Shown one piece after another: positions 34,416 to 45,459 of a stretch of 64,000 bases of DNA (position 1 is the stretch's first letter; each line of letters begins with the position of its first letter). Below the pieces are notes generated by a model. That model made no database searches. It had not been told where the DNA came from and saw only the letters and a program-made list of their open reading frames with translations. This stretch comes from Lactarius indigo. Taxonomy: Eukaryota; Basidiomycota; Agaricomycetes; Russulales; Russulaceae. Both the position numbers and the translations under genes were made by a program. The stretch is taken from assembly GCA_025766275.1 (NCBI GenBank), contig JAFKAC010000001.1:372001-436000 (forward strand), written 5' to 3'.

Positions 34416-37392
34416 TGCGATGCCGACCTGTGAGAGCTGACAGGGAGGCCAATTCAATGTATAGTGTTCACGATAGTGCTATGACAATCAAAGTCCTCGT
34501 TCGCCTTTACTACAAAGAAGCTCGCATAAATGTGCTGCTAGACAGCGGTGCAACAGACAACCTAATCGACCGAAACCTAATCCAAAAACTTGGGCTAGGA
34601 ACCACCCCTTTGAAACCACCCAGATTGGTCCAAAATGTAGATGGATCGCTAAACAAAGATGGCACCATGACAGAAACATGCCAGTTATGGATAAAAAGAG
34701 GAGAAGAAGAAACTCCTTTCCAGTTTTTCATAACCAGCCTAGGAGAAGATAGAATGATCTTTGGATACCCCTGGTTTGAACACGAAAACCCAGACATAGA
34801 CTGGAAGAAACAAGAGCTGAAAGGAGAAGCAGTCACCATCCTGACAGGAGGATACCGCTTCCGAAGAAAGCAACACCAAGAAGCAAAAGCAGCAGCAACC
34901 AAAACAACCTTTGACCCAGTAAAAGAAACCGCAATCCCAGAAGAATACCAGCGCCACAACAAGGTATTCTCAGATGAAGAAGCACAGCGCTTTCCCCCAG
35001 AAAGAGAAGAAGACCATCCCATCACATTGCGACCAGATGCACCCAACAAGATCAATTGCAAAATCTACCCCTTGACTCCAGAAGAAGACAAGGAATTAAA
35101 AGCATATCTTGACGAAAACATAGCAAAAGGATACATCTATGAAGGAAGCTCCCCCTACACTTCCTCCTTCTTCAGAAAGAAAACAGACAGAGGGTTGCGC
35201 CCTATCCTGGACTACAGACCCCTAAATGCTTGGACAATAAAAGACACTTACCCACTACCTCTCATCTCTGACATATTGACCAACTTAAATGGGAAAACAC
35301 TGTTCTCAAAGTTTGATATCAGATGGGGGTACCATAACATCCACATAAAAGAGGAAGACCAGTGGAAGGCAGCCTTCAAAACACCAAGGGGACTGTTCAT
35401 CCCTCGAGTCATGACCTTCGGCCTCACAAATGCACCAGCCACCTTTGCAAGAACCATGAGCAGAATACTCCGACCACTCATGGACAAATACCCCAGAGAA
35501 CTATTTGTGTACATGAACAATGTCCTGATAGCCACGGAAGAAGATACAGAGCGCCACAGACAAATTGTGCACAAGTTCTTGGAAATCTGTGAAAAGGAGT
35601 CTTATTTCCTCAAAGCGTCGAAATGTGTGTTTGAACAAAGAAAGATCCACTACCTAGGCATTGTCATCCATGGGTCTCAGATCAAGATCGACCCAAAGAA
35701 GGTAGAAGGACTAAAGGACTGGCCAAGAGACATCAAGTCAGTCAAACAAGCAAGAAGCGTGTTGGGAACACTAAGTTATCAGCGACCCTTCATCCCCAAC
35801 TTCGCTCACTTAGCAAGACCCATCACAGACACAATAAAGACATCAGAAGGACCTTTCAGATGGACAAAAGAAGCAGCAGAAGCCTTAGAAACTCTCATTA
35901 CGCTCATGTGCAAAGACCCCATCTTATGTCAACCAGATATGGACAAACCTTTCTAACTAGAAGTAGATGCCTCCACTTTCGCCACAGGGGCAATCTTAAC
36001 ACAAAGAGACAGCCGAAACAAACCACAAGCTGTGGGATACTTCTCCAAATCATTTTCAGAAGCGGAGCGCAACTATGACATCCATGACAGGGAACTCCTG
36101 GCAGTAATCAGAGGACTAGAACACTGGAGACACCTTCTTTTAGGGTCACCCCACGAAATCACAGTGTTTACAGACCACAAAAACCTAGAATATTACCGCC
36201 ACCCTCGACAAATCAATAGGAGAGTGGCACGCTACATCCCCAGACTTGCAGACTATCACATCAAACTCCACCACAAACCCGGACCCCAAAACCATGCAGA
36301 TGCTCTGTCAAGACGCCCGGACCATGACACCGGAGCAGGAGATAACACCGATGTAGTGGTCCTGACCCCAACTATCTTTGCAAACTCCGCTCTCTCCATA
36401 AGGATAGATGACCGGGTCATGGCACACCAATTAGACCACCAAGACACTCTGGACGAGTGGGCCGCCCCCTTCCACCTAGTAAAACAAGGCAAACACTGGT
36501 GGAAAGGCGACAAACTGGTGGTTGTGGACAACACACCGCTAAAGAGGGGGGTAATTTCCCTGTTTCACGATACAAAAACAGCTGGACACCCCGGAATAAC
36601 AAAGACCTCGTGGTTAGTGTCACAAGACTTTTGGTGGCCAAACATGAAAGACGACATATCCGCATATGTAAAGGGTTGTGCCACATGCCAATCAAACAAG
36701 AACTTCCCTGGGAACCCAAAACCACCAATATTCCCCATCAAGACTAACCCAGAAGCACTCCCTTTTGAAACCATCGCTCTAGACTTCATCACAAAACTAC
36801 CCCAATCAGAAGACAATGACACAATTCTCACCATCACGGACCATGACTGTTCCAAAGCAGCCTTCTTTATCCCATGCAGCGAAACAATAGACGCAGAGGG
36901 AGTGGCAAAACTCTATGCCAAAACTGTCCTGCCACACTACGGACTACCAAGAAGGGTCATCTCCAACAGAGACCCCAGATTCACAGCAAAGTTCATCAAA
37001 GAACTATGCAGAGTGCTTGACATAGAACAAAACATCAGCACAGCATACCACCCACAAACAGATGGACAATCAGAGCGAACAAACCAGTGGTTAGAACAAT
37101 ACCTCCGAATGTTCATAAACCACCAACAAGACAATTGGATGGAGCTACTACCACTGGCACAATACACCCACAACTCCTGGCCAAGCGCAACCACTAAAAA
37201 GGCACCCTACGAATTAATTCTTGGGTACATCCCAAGAGTACACCAACCAGAAAGAATGACCACAGTGCCAGGAACACAAGAAAGATTAGAGCGAATCCAG
37301 GAAGCCAGAAGGACCGCCCAAGCAGCAATTACCCATGCACAGTCACTCTACAAAGGATCCTCTCGCTTTGAACAACACACAGAAGGAGATAG

Positions 37393-38839
37393 TTTTTTTT
37401 TTTTTTTTTTCAAATCTATTTCCGTGCACCTTGGGGTACAGAACCCTATGTAGCACTTCACTATATGTAACTAATGTGTGCGGTTGTATTCTCGTCTCTC
37501 GAACAAATTCTCTGCCCTTCCATTCAGGATTTCCCCGCCCTTACAGGCAGCTTTGCGGTGCGCTTGTTGTCGGTGGTGATGGGGTGCTTTGGAGCGCCAA
37601 GGCAAGTTGCAACAGGGGGATCAGCCTTGCTTCTGGTATTGGCAGCTGGGGGGGTCAGGATGAGGCTAATCTCTTCGTCGGAGTCGTCGTCCATCGCCTC
37701 CTTCATGATTCGAAGCTGCTCCGTGGGATCCAGGGTGAGTCTTGGGCTTTGATGGTCCGGTATGGCGTGAGACTCAGGTTTGTGTTCTTGAGTTGCAGTG
37801 TTTTTATGCGGCCGCTTCTTGTCTTGCCAAGCTTTGACTGGTGCTTCCGTGCCGAAAATATGTAGGGACTTGTTCTTGATCAGCTGCTGGAGTACCGCCC
37901 CAGTGGGGTCTTCAAAAGCCATTACAAGGGAGGAGTGGGAGTGTGGTGTAAGTGATGAGGGGGGTCTTACCCAGCTCGGTTTTTGAGTGACCAGGAGGGT
38001 AGCGTACATTGGGTTGTGGGTGAGGAGGGAGAGGTGGCAATCGTGAGGTGAAGCTGGTCCTGAGTTGGTGGTGACTCCAGTGGGTATGTTGTTGATGAGG
38101 ACTTTGGACCATTTGCTGTTAACAGTGAGGAGGGGGAGGGGGGAGGAAAGGAAGTCGGCAATAATGCTCTGTATCTGTGCATCTAATTTGAGGATTTGTT
38201 GTGCCGTAGTGCCCGGTCCACCGGTTAGGACCAGGTTACCTGTGCCTGACCACCTGGCTGATGAAAATCGCATGTGGGCTGGGGTACCTTCCTGAAAAAG
38301 GGAGTTGAGCTGATCAATCAGGCCGGATATGGGGGGTGTGGGGCAGAGGCATCAATACGTGTGTGAGCTATCAGGGTGGGTCTGAGTGGTGACGTGGGAG
38401 GGGTGGGTTGGGGTTGTGGTTTTGGGGTGGGGGGCATTGTTTTGGGGTTGGAGTTGCAGGTGGGTCTGCTGGCGTCTGCTGTCTGCCTGACCTGGGGGCC
38501 TAGCTTAGCAATGGCGCCTCTCAACTCTTTGAGCTCCTTAAGGATGGCATCAGAGGGAGGGGGAGAGTTTGAGGAGGAGTGTGGGAGGAAGGCTGCTACA
38601 TCTGGGTGCAAGATGAACTGGTTGAGGATAGTTTTGTATTCAGCAATGAGTTCGGGTGAGGAGGTGGCCATTTGCTTTAGTGCTACACGCAATTGCATGA
38701 GTGTGGCTTCGAAGCGTATGGGGGTAGGAGGGAAGAGGGCAACTGGGGTGGTGAGGGAGGGGGGGAGGGGAGATGATTCCTGTGCCATAGCACGGGAAAG
38801 TTGTGAGATGGTGGTGGTTCAGGTTCAAGGAGTCTCCTT
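37393..38839 (-). mobile_element. ORF1-only LINE (Tad1-like) derivative
   Basis: 1447-bp insertion with a 13-bp target duplication CAGAAGGAGATAG (37380-37392 and 38840-38852) and an 18-T run (37393-37410) that is the poly(A) tail of a minus-strand element. It carries a gag-like ORF1 in two frames: 38788 to 38318, then 38273 to 37524 with RFSSARWSGTGNLVLTGGPG, SKWSKVLINNIPTGV and QKPSWVRPPSS, patterns typical of ORF1 in Tad-like LINEs of mushrooms. A single-base shift near a C-run (about 38325) separates the frames. ORF2 (endonuclease/RT) is absent; a short 3' UTR leads straight to the tail. Confidence 0.8.
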
Positions 38840-39303
38840 CAGAAGGAGATAGTGTGTGGCTGGATGCCAGGAACTTGAAAACAATGCACCCTAGTTTCAA
38901 GTTAGCCCCAAAAAGATATGGACCCTTCAGGGTCACAAAGAAGATCTCCGCCACCACATATGCCCTGAAACTTCCCCATCAGTGGCAGATCCACCCAGTA
39001 TTCCATGTGTCCCTCCTGATGCCATACAAAGAAACCTCCATACATGGAAAGAACTTTATGGAACCACCCCCAGATCTAGTAGATGGAGAACAGGAGTGGG
39101 AAGTCGAGAAAATACTAGAAACAAGACGCCACAGGAACCAGTTACAGTTCCTAATCAAGTGGAAAGGATACTCCGATGCACACAATAGCTGGGAACCAGA
39201 AAAGAACCTCAACGCCCCAGAACTTATTCAGGAACACTTTGAAAGCAACCCCAGAAGCGAAGGAGCAAAGCAATGGTTAAAACGAAAGGAAGTAACAGTA
39301 TGA

Positions 39304-40755
39304 ACAGCAACCACCTTCCCCACTAGCTTCCTCACCATGCCCTCTTGCTCCTCCTCTGTAGAACGCCTCATTGCTCGTGCCATGGAAAGAGGCTCTTTTG
39401 ACGAAACACCCTCTGTCACACCCTCCTCTGGCTATTCTCCCTTCCCAGCACGACCCCCTTCCTTGCCTTCACTCATCCAGGAACCACAGCCCATCGATCC
39501 CACCATGCCCAGCGTCATAGAAACAGAAGGAGGAGGAATAGCCCTTCGCGTTCCCCCTCCTGGACACACAGCTCCCCCTACTCCTGAGATACACCAACCT
39601 ACCACCTCCCCCCCTGATCCTAGAGTGACCATGGCTCGCCTCAGTGAAATAGCTAACGACCCAATCATGGATGCACTCCCCATTAACTATGAAAGGATGC
39701 ACATCACTGCTGAAGAAGATGACGACCCTGGCTACCCCTTCTTCTTGAATGACCCCTGGAGCAGCCACTATGTCCACTTCCTCATCCCTGACGACGCTGA
39801 CCCAACCTCGTACATCCGAAAGGATGCTAAATGGATCAAGATCAGTGAGAACAAAGAAGATGTCATTGGCACCATGGGCAAGAACCTCCCTCACTATGGC
39901 CTCCCCCTCTTCCTCCTTCCCAGAGACGACGACCCCCACAATCCAGCTCCCCCCATCACCCCAGCTCAGATGCAGAACTTGGACGAAGCTTCCCCCACAG
40001 CCAGACAAGTTGATGAAGTCCTAGAAGACCTGAAAGATGACCGCCTCACAGCAGAAATCTCCAGGACTCGCCGACTCTTGCAAAATCAGAAGGCCCTCCG
40101 AAAGGAGATTGAAGGCCTGTACAAGACGATGGAGCCCCTCAAAAGGCACCTCCTCAACATGGACATGCAACTAACCAGCACCCGAAGGAGGCTGCAAGAG
40201 CACAAGGCCTATGTCCGGATTGCAGACCGATGGCTCACACTACACCCCCCTCCTCCGGAAGAAGAAACTCACCCCTTTGAAGTCCACCACATTCCTGCCC
40301 CTGCCCCACCTCATTACCACTCCATGCCAGAACTCCATGACGAACCAGAAGGACCTAGCCCCTCTGCAGAAAGGAAGAAGAGACGCAAGCGCAGATCCAA
40401 CAAGAAGGGGACTGGCACCATCTGACTTTGTTACAGGTGTCAGTCTGAAGACCACCTCTCCTTCGCTTGCCCTCAAAAACAGAAGTTTTGCTGGAGGTGT
40501 TCTAGCACTGACCACTTCCCCTACCAGTGCCTTTGGCCAGCCCCAGAAGAACGCACTCAGTGGTGTGGGAAGTGTTTTACCAGCAACAGCCACGAAGAAA
40601 TCAAGTGCCCCAAGTACGAAAATTGTCGCAAGTGTGGGGCCCATGGCCCCTTCAACTTCCTTCACCAACATCGCTGCCCCCTCCCTCGTGAAAGCACCCC
40701 CTCCAATGATGTGGACAACAATGTCTATGACCTGATGGACTTCAAAGCACTCTAG
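39304..40755 (+). pseudogene. post-chromodomain domain with C-terminal zinc knuckles
   Basis: Continues the pol frame after TGA 39301. First ATG at 39346 or 39337 region; about 360 codons to a second TGA at 40423, then about 110 more to TAG 40753. Contents: Ser/Pro-rich linker; a segment around SHYVHFLIPDD...GLPLFLLPRDDD that matches Chromovirus-2 (PHYIHFPITGP...YGKPLYAHP); a coiled coil (RLTAEISRTRRLLQNQKALRKEIEG, shared start RLTAEISRTR versus SLTAEVTRYR); a basic tail KKRRKRRSNKK; and cysteine knuckles CYRCQSEDHLSFAC, CWRCSSTDHFPYQC (both C-x2-C-x4-H-x4-C), CGKC...HEEIKC and CRKCGAHG. Function unknown; nucleic-acid binding is inferred from the knuckles. Confidence 0.7.
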
Positions 40756-40781
40756 GGAGAGTTGACTTAGAAAGGGGCTCA

Positions 40782-41360
40782 TGTTATGATCCGACGCTTC
40801 GGACCTCAGTCACAGTATGTCTTCACCCTGCCTTTCCCCTTCTGTACTATACCTTGTTACCAAAGGAGCTACTGTTACTAGTGGCGCTGTTTCTTTGATC
40901 CAAACTTCTGCTTGCTCCATTTAGTCTCTTTGATATTGTGTGGACTTGTGTTCATGTTGTTTGGAACCCTGTCCTATATAAACCTGTACTGTAGACCATA
41001 GGAAGCCAGACTTGGCTTCGTTTGCAATCTAGCAACCTTGCCTTCGTACTTTGGTGTGACCTCACTCTGTTCCCTTCTTCTTGTGCACCCCCTACCTCAG
41101 TCCTTAACCAGGACACTTCGAAGTCTTTGCAGTTGAACTATGTCAACGCGTCACACCTGCTATACTCTGTGCACTAGCAAGATCAAGTGTAGAGAAGTGT
41201 CAGACACTTTGGACGAGGAGTCCTACATTACAGAGTAGTGCTGCACCCTGTGCCACACTTTCACCACTCGTATTTCATAGCAATAAGACAACAGAGGTCT
41301 TCGCTTGATACTTGTGTGACTTGAAACCCCTAGAACCCACGCCCCTGCTAGGGCGTAACA
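40782..41360 (+). repeat. Chromovirus-1 3' LTR
   Basis: 579 bp, same ends as the 5' LTR; preceded by the purine tract AGAAAGGGG at 40770-40778 (four bases short of the LTR). Confidence 0.92.
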
Positions 41361-44300
41361 ATGGGTTCTGTGGGCCCATGTGAGGATGTTGTTTGCCAGT
41401 TCCCTGCCAGCTATTGGCCAATACAATGTCATCAGCAGCGATTCCACTGTCCACATGGCTTCCCTTAGTAGATAGAAACAAGCCCAACTTGCCATTAGAT
41501 GCTGCTGATATTTTAGCCCCCAATGACTACCAACGACTAGTTGAGATTACTGTATGTATTTGAATAATTTTATCTACTCGTTTTTGGCTGTAGTAAGACC
41601 TTGGCAAACTCAGGAGGTGGGTCACTCTTAAGCAAAGCAGTAAACTTGGACCCCGCCTGGACAGCCATTGAACTCCACATAGCGCTTTGTCTTGCTGCCC
41701 ACACAGCATGCCCCGGCTGTGACTGGGGCTCAATGAGCTCCTGCTTTGTTGGCCAAAATTTCTCTTGATGTCTGAAGAACCTAATGGCAGAGTCCATCTC
41801 GACTTGGAGACACTGAAGCTCTTCAATGCACCGCATTTTTTGAGCTTTTGCTCGAAGCCAATGGACCTGGTAGACTGTGTGGAGTGTTAGATTTCTTAAG
41901 CATGTATGAACAGAGTAGCCCATACAATCTTCCATCCATTCCCCAACGTCGGCATCTCTCCAAACATCCATTGTCCAAACCAAGGCAATGATTTGTTCCA
42001 TTGTCCACGCACATGGGGCGCAATTACGCTTGTCTTGACACTCAAGTCCTGGCGCCTCAAGACTTTGTACCTGTCAAGGAGAGAGCTGCCGGCACCAAGG
42101 TCTACTATTGCCTGCCGTGCATAAGTATACACCCGAGCATGATGTTGAACAGTTGACTCGGCAGCATGCACCTCTGTCCAAGCACGAGTTTTGAGTCTCT
42201 GTGTACATGCTGGACGAATGTCATGTCTGAACAGATAGGATTTGTGTCCCAGGGCAATGCGAATATGATGCAGAGTGTCATTGAGTTGGCCCTCCCTTAG
42301 GTGAAGTTCCGCCTTCGCCAGGTCTTCGGCACCATTTTTGTCACACCAGTCATATCCAAGATGTGAGGGGAGATGCAATGGGATATACTCCGCATCAATA
42401 CTGCCATCAGTGGAGTTATTTCCTGATACTTGCAATTGATCATGTTCTTCAGCAGATGATGCACACTGGTCATCGTCTTCTCCTTCACCGATGCCATCAA
42501 ATTTGATGCCGATATATCTTTCTCTTAAAGGGGTGTTATCCCAGGAGTCACCTCCACTGTCAGGGGAAGCCCGGAGAATGTTAGCTGCCTGCTTTTGGAA
42601 CGTGTCAACTCTTTCTTGAAGCCGAGCACGCTTCAAGGCGATATCCCTTTGTTGATCTGGTGTTGGATGGGACCCAATCTTCCTTTCCAGTGCTTGAAGG
42701 GATAACCTACATTTTTTGTGAAACCATGATCAGAAGTCTCCCTCAGAAAGCTGCCGAAAATCATACTGCATCTCCTGAATCTTCAACCCGCTACTGAGCC
42801 ACGTAGCATGCCCCTTATGGCCAGAGCCCTCTATCTCCTTCTCTGTCAAATCAAGAAGTATTTCTGCACGCGATGGGACTGAATCCTCATGTTAGGCAAA
42901 AACAATCACGGAGTAACCAGACCCACATCATTTCATCTTGATGTCATAGATGTCCATCACTTTTACATCACGACCTTGCTCCCTTTGTGTGTGCTCCTCT
43001 TCGGCACCCCAAGCCTTAATACGTTCTGGACTTGCCGATGCACTTATGGACTCAAATGCTGCCGTGCTCAGCATAGCTGCCGAAAGTGCCTTTTGGTAGC
43101 GTCTAGACACAGCATTGACTACACAACCAGAGTGAGCACCAGTGCGGCATCCATAGGAAAGAACTTGCCTAGGTCGATAAGTTTCTTCCAATTGGAGTCG
43201 TTCATGTGGTTGTCTATGACCTCCCTACGGTGTGATGTTGACATCCCCCTTGTGCTTCTGGTGATCTCATTGAGCAGAGCCCAAAGTGTTTCAATGGTCT
43301 CGCCATTGATTTGTTGTCCACCTTTGATAAAGCTGGGTGAGTACCTAGCTGGGCAGGTATCTTGGTGTCCATGTATGTGAAAAAGGCCAATGCCCAACCT
43401 AAGCTCCAGGTTATCAGGAACTTCAAGATAGTTGCTGCCGACAACACTCTCTGCCATATGAACACTCCATTGACACATGACATTGTAGCAGATGAGGGCG
43501 GCCTCTATTCCCTCCATATTAAAGTTCAGGGCCTTGAAAATGGAGTAGTCCATGTTCTTCTGGCTTTTGGAGGTTGGTTTTCACCTAGCATATGTTGATA
43601 AATATGAAAACTCATGCTTCTCCCTTTTGAAAGTCAACAACAGAATCAGGGACAAAGGCCCCATGAATACAGGCTGTGGCGCTGATTCCAGTTGATTCAA
43701 GGTGTGAGCTATGCTTGTTTACATTATTTACTGCACGGTGATCATGGCATGTCGACCTCTGCTTGAGTGTGAGCTTTCCTCTGCCAAAATACAAGATGTA
43801 GTACCAACCTGCTGCCTCTCAACTGCCAATTTCAGATGTGATTCATATGGTTCTTGGCTGACCATGAACCCTGTGCCTTCGGAAAGTGGAATATCATTCT
43901 CTGGATTTCTCATCTTCATGTGCTCTGCCTGGAAGTTGCCATCCATCATGAAACCTCGCATAAAAAGGACGTCGCTAAAGTGATATATGTCAGCAGCTGC
44001 CAGGTACCGATGTCTATTAACGCACCTATTTTCATACTCTCTCCAATCTTCAGGGAGGTTGATCCTGGGTTGTGCACACAAAGCACAAAATATAGCCATC
44101 GATCCTGACTTCTGTTCTTCATCCCCTCCATACCCAAAACCAAATCGCTTTCGGGAAATGAGCACTCTCCACTGTCGGCAGGCCCTAAGAAGCTCCCGAT
44201 ATCGGTCCTAAGTATTCCACTTAGTTTACCGTTGGCAGATAGGCTTGTAAATCCTCCTACTGGCACTGTATTTGGAAACTCATCGTTTGTGAGTCTCCTT

Positions 44301-44422
44301 AGGCGACTGAAAAACTGGCTTGGGGTTGTCTTGCATTCAAGATTATCCAAATGGAAGTCTTCTAGCACCTGGAAGGTAAATGCTGTCTTTGGGTTGCGAA
44401 ATGTAGCTGAAAAGAGCCCTGC
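41361..44422 (-). pseudogene. KDZ transposase remnant, copy 1
   Basis: Minus-strand, multi-exon. In order: AGLFSATF...FTFQVLEDFHLDNLECKTT (about 44418-44300); RYRELLRACRQWRVLI; AIFCALCAQPRINLPEDW (about 44095); FMMDGNFQAEHMKMRNPENDIPLSEGTGF cut at natural residues (about 43950-43860); CHDHRAVNNVNKH...ATACIHGAFVPDSVVDFQKG (about 43760-43620); MCQWSVHM, FHIHGHQDTC, ETIETLWALLN (about 43480-43250); a long helical C-terminal region (42636-41570) ending VHWLRAKAQKMR...HAVWAARQSAMW. These are hallmarks of the KDZ family of RNase H-fold transposases. The N-terminal cysteine cluster is lost: an LTR (44423) cuts the gene at AGLF. One key motif reads YNVMCQW where family members have YDxxCQW. Right end cut by Chromovirus-1. 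Confidence 0.88.
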
Positions 44423-45445
44423 TGTTATGATCCGACGCTTCGGACCTCAGTCATAGTATGTTTCCACCCTGCCTTTCCCCTTCTGTTGTCACGATCACGT
44501 GACATCATAGTCACCTGTCACAAGTCACGAATTGCCAGCGCAACCGCTGGCTCACAATTATGCCAAACCCCTTGCCCAATCACCTCAGAATAACACCTTC
44601 TTGTATCAGAATTGTGCTAGCACTTACGCGTCTCTCAGCTAGCTGATGTGGCTTAGATAACAGACCTGAAAAACCCCAGTATTGTATGACTATAAGAGTT
44701 GTAGAGTAAACAAGTAGTTACCTTGTCTACTCTTAGTCCTTTGAAACCAATCTACAGTTGTCTTGTCTTCGCTTGCCCAAATCCCCCTCTCTTGTGTGAT
44801 TGCCTTCAGCTTGAGCCACGATCACCCCGACTTCAACTTAGTTGTTGACTAAGTTCCGACACTACCTGCCCTTGCCTTGGGCCCGAACTCAAATGCATCA
44901 CGGACGGTCCATTGGTACCGTGACATCTGTACTATACCTTGTTACCAAAGGAGCTACTGTTACTAGTGGCGCTGTTTCCTTGATCCGAACTTCTGCTTGC
45001 TCCGTTTAGTCTCTTTGATATTGTGTGGACTTGTGTTCATGTTGTTTGGAACCCTGTCCTATATAAACCTGTACTATAGACCGTAGGAAGCCAGACTTGG
45101 CTTCGTTTGCAATCTAGCAACCTTGCCTCCATACTTTGGTGTGACCTCGCCTCATTCCCCTCTTCTTGTGCATCCCCTACCTCAGTCCCTAACCAGGACG
45201 CTTCGAAGTCTTTGCAGTTGAACTATATCAACACGTCACACCTGCTATACTCTGTGCACTAGCAAGATCAAGTGTAGAGAAGTGTCAGACACTTTGGACG
45301 AGGAGTCCTATAATACAGAGTAGTGCTGCACCCTGTGCCACACTTTCACCACTTGTATTTCATAGCAATAAGACAACAGAAGTCTTCGCTTGATACTTGT
45401 GTGACTAGAAATCTTTAGAACCCATGCCCCTGCTAGGGCATAACA
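44423..45445 (+). repeat. solo LTR of the Chromovirus-1 family, split by another LTR
   Basis: Outer pieces 44423-44486 and 44926-45445 together form one LTR of the same subfamily as the copy at 32039 (one TATA box, same 11-mer AGACTTGGCTT). No target duplication around it (CCTGC versus CTCAT): left flank is KDZ copy 1, right flank another gene, suggesting recombination between insertions. Confidence 0.85.
44487..44925. repeat. nested 439-bp solo LTR, third family
   Basis: Ends TGTCACG...CGTGACA are perfect 7-bp inverted repeats; perfect 5-bp target duplication TCTGT at 44482-44486 and 44926-44930. Removal restores the host LTR. No internal domain in the window belongs to it. Confidence 0.88.
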
Positions 45446-45459
45446 CTCATAGTGTTTTA

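Larger units (their letters stand above)
29124..34433 (+). pseudogene. Chromovirus-1 gag (interrupted)
   Basis: Reads from a probable GTG start at 29124 (A at -3, G at +4; no ATG upstream) through four separated pieces: 29124-29177, 31572-32038, 32623-33517 and 34152-34433. N-terminal piece includes GELRPVEFINNNWYI, then an acidic Ser/Pro region, a Thr/Gly linker and the helical capsid-like core (WDGFLDTFDRDWTDTLN...). The nucleocapsid knuckle CFKCRQQGHMARNC (C-x2-C-x4-H-x4-C) follows the copia solo LTR, which sits exactly between LTEEEKKT and LMKEGRC. In-frame TGA codons at about 33301, 33361 and 34342 each stand where CGA (Arg) fits. The terminal stop TGA is at 34431-34433, overlapping pol. 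Confidence 0.85.
34410..40755 (+). pseudogene. Chromovirus-1 pol with chromodomain and extra C-terminal domain (interrupted)
   Basis: Frame is -1 to gag. Order: protease (LLDSGATDNLI near 34540), RT (WGYHNIHIK near 35325; the catalytic box reads YMNN at about 35510 instead of YMDD), RNase H (from about 35960, after a TAA replacing the Glu of PFELEVDAS), integrase with HPGITKTSWLVSQDFWWP and CATC zinc-binding region (about 36580-36700), core D in IALDFITKLP, second D changed (ISNRDPRF instead of ISDRDPRF, about 36960), E in QSERTNQW. A LINE copy splits the frame at 37393-38839. Then HPVFHVSLL and a chromodomain (about 39080-39210: WEVEKILETRR...IKWKGYSDAHNSWEP). After TGA 39301 the same frame runs on to TAG 40753 as a further domain (separate entry). 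Clearly inactive. Confidence 0.88.
28337..41360 (+). mobile_element. Chromovirus-1 (Ty3/gypsy) with four nested insertions
   Basis: Flanked by 579-bp LTRs at 28337-28915 and 40782-41360 that share diagnostic variants (TTTCTTTGATCCAAAC; GACCTCACTCTG) against the other copies of the family and differ by about eight transitions. Removing the insertions (29178-31569 plus 2 bp, 32039-32617 plus 5 bp, 33518-34146 plus 5 bp, 37393-38839 plus 13 bp) leaves about 7.95 kb with gag, protease, RT, RNase H, integrase, chromodomain and an extra C-terminal domain in order. Left flank AGGGG and right flank ATGGG match at four of five bases, but the left flank is Ty3 remnant-0 and the right flank is a KDZ remnant, so the flanks no longer form one locus. 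The element is dead: stops plus mutated RT and integrase active sites. Confidence 0.9.

Noticed and set aside
39337..40425. An env-like glycoprotein gene after pol
   Set aside because: No signal peptide or membrane segment; the region is in the pol frame, soluble-looking and ends in zinc knuckles.
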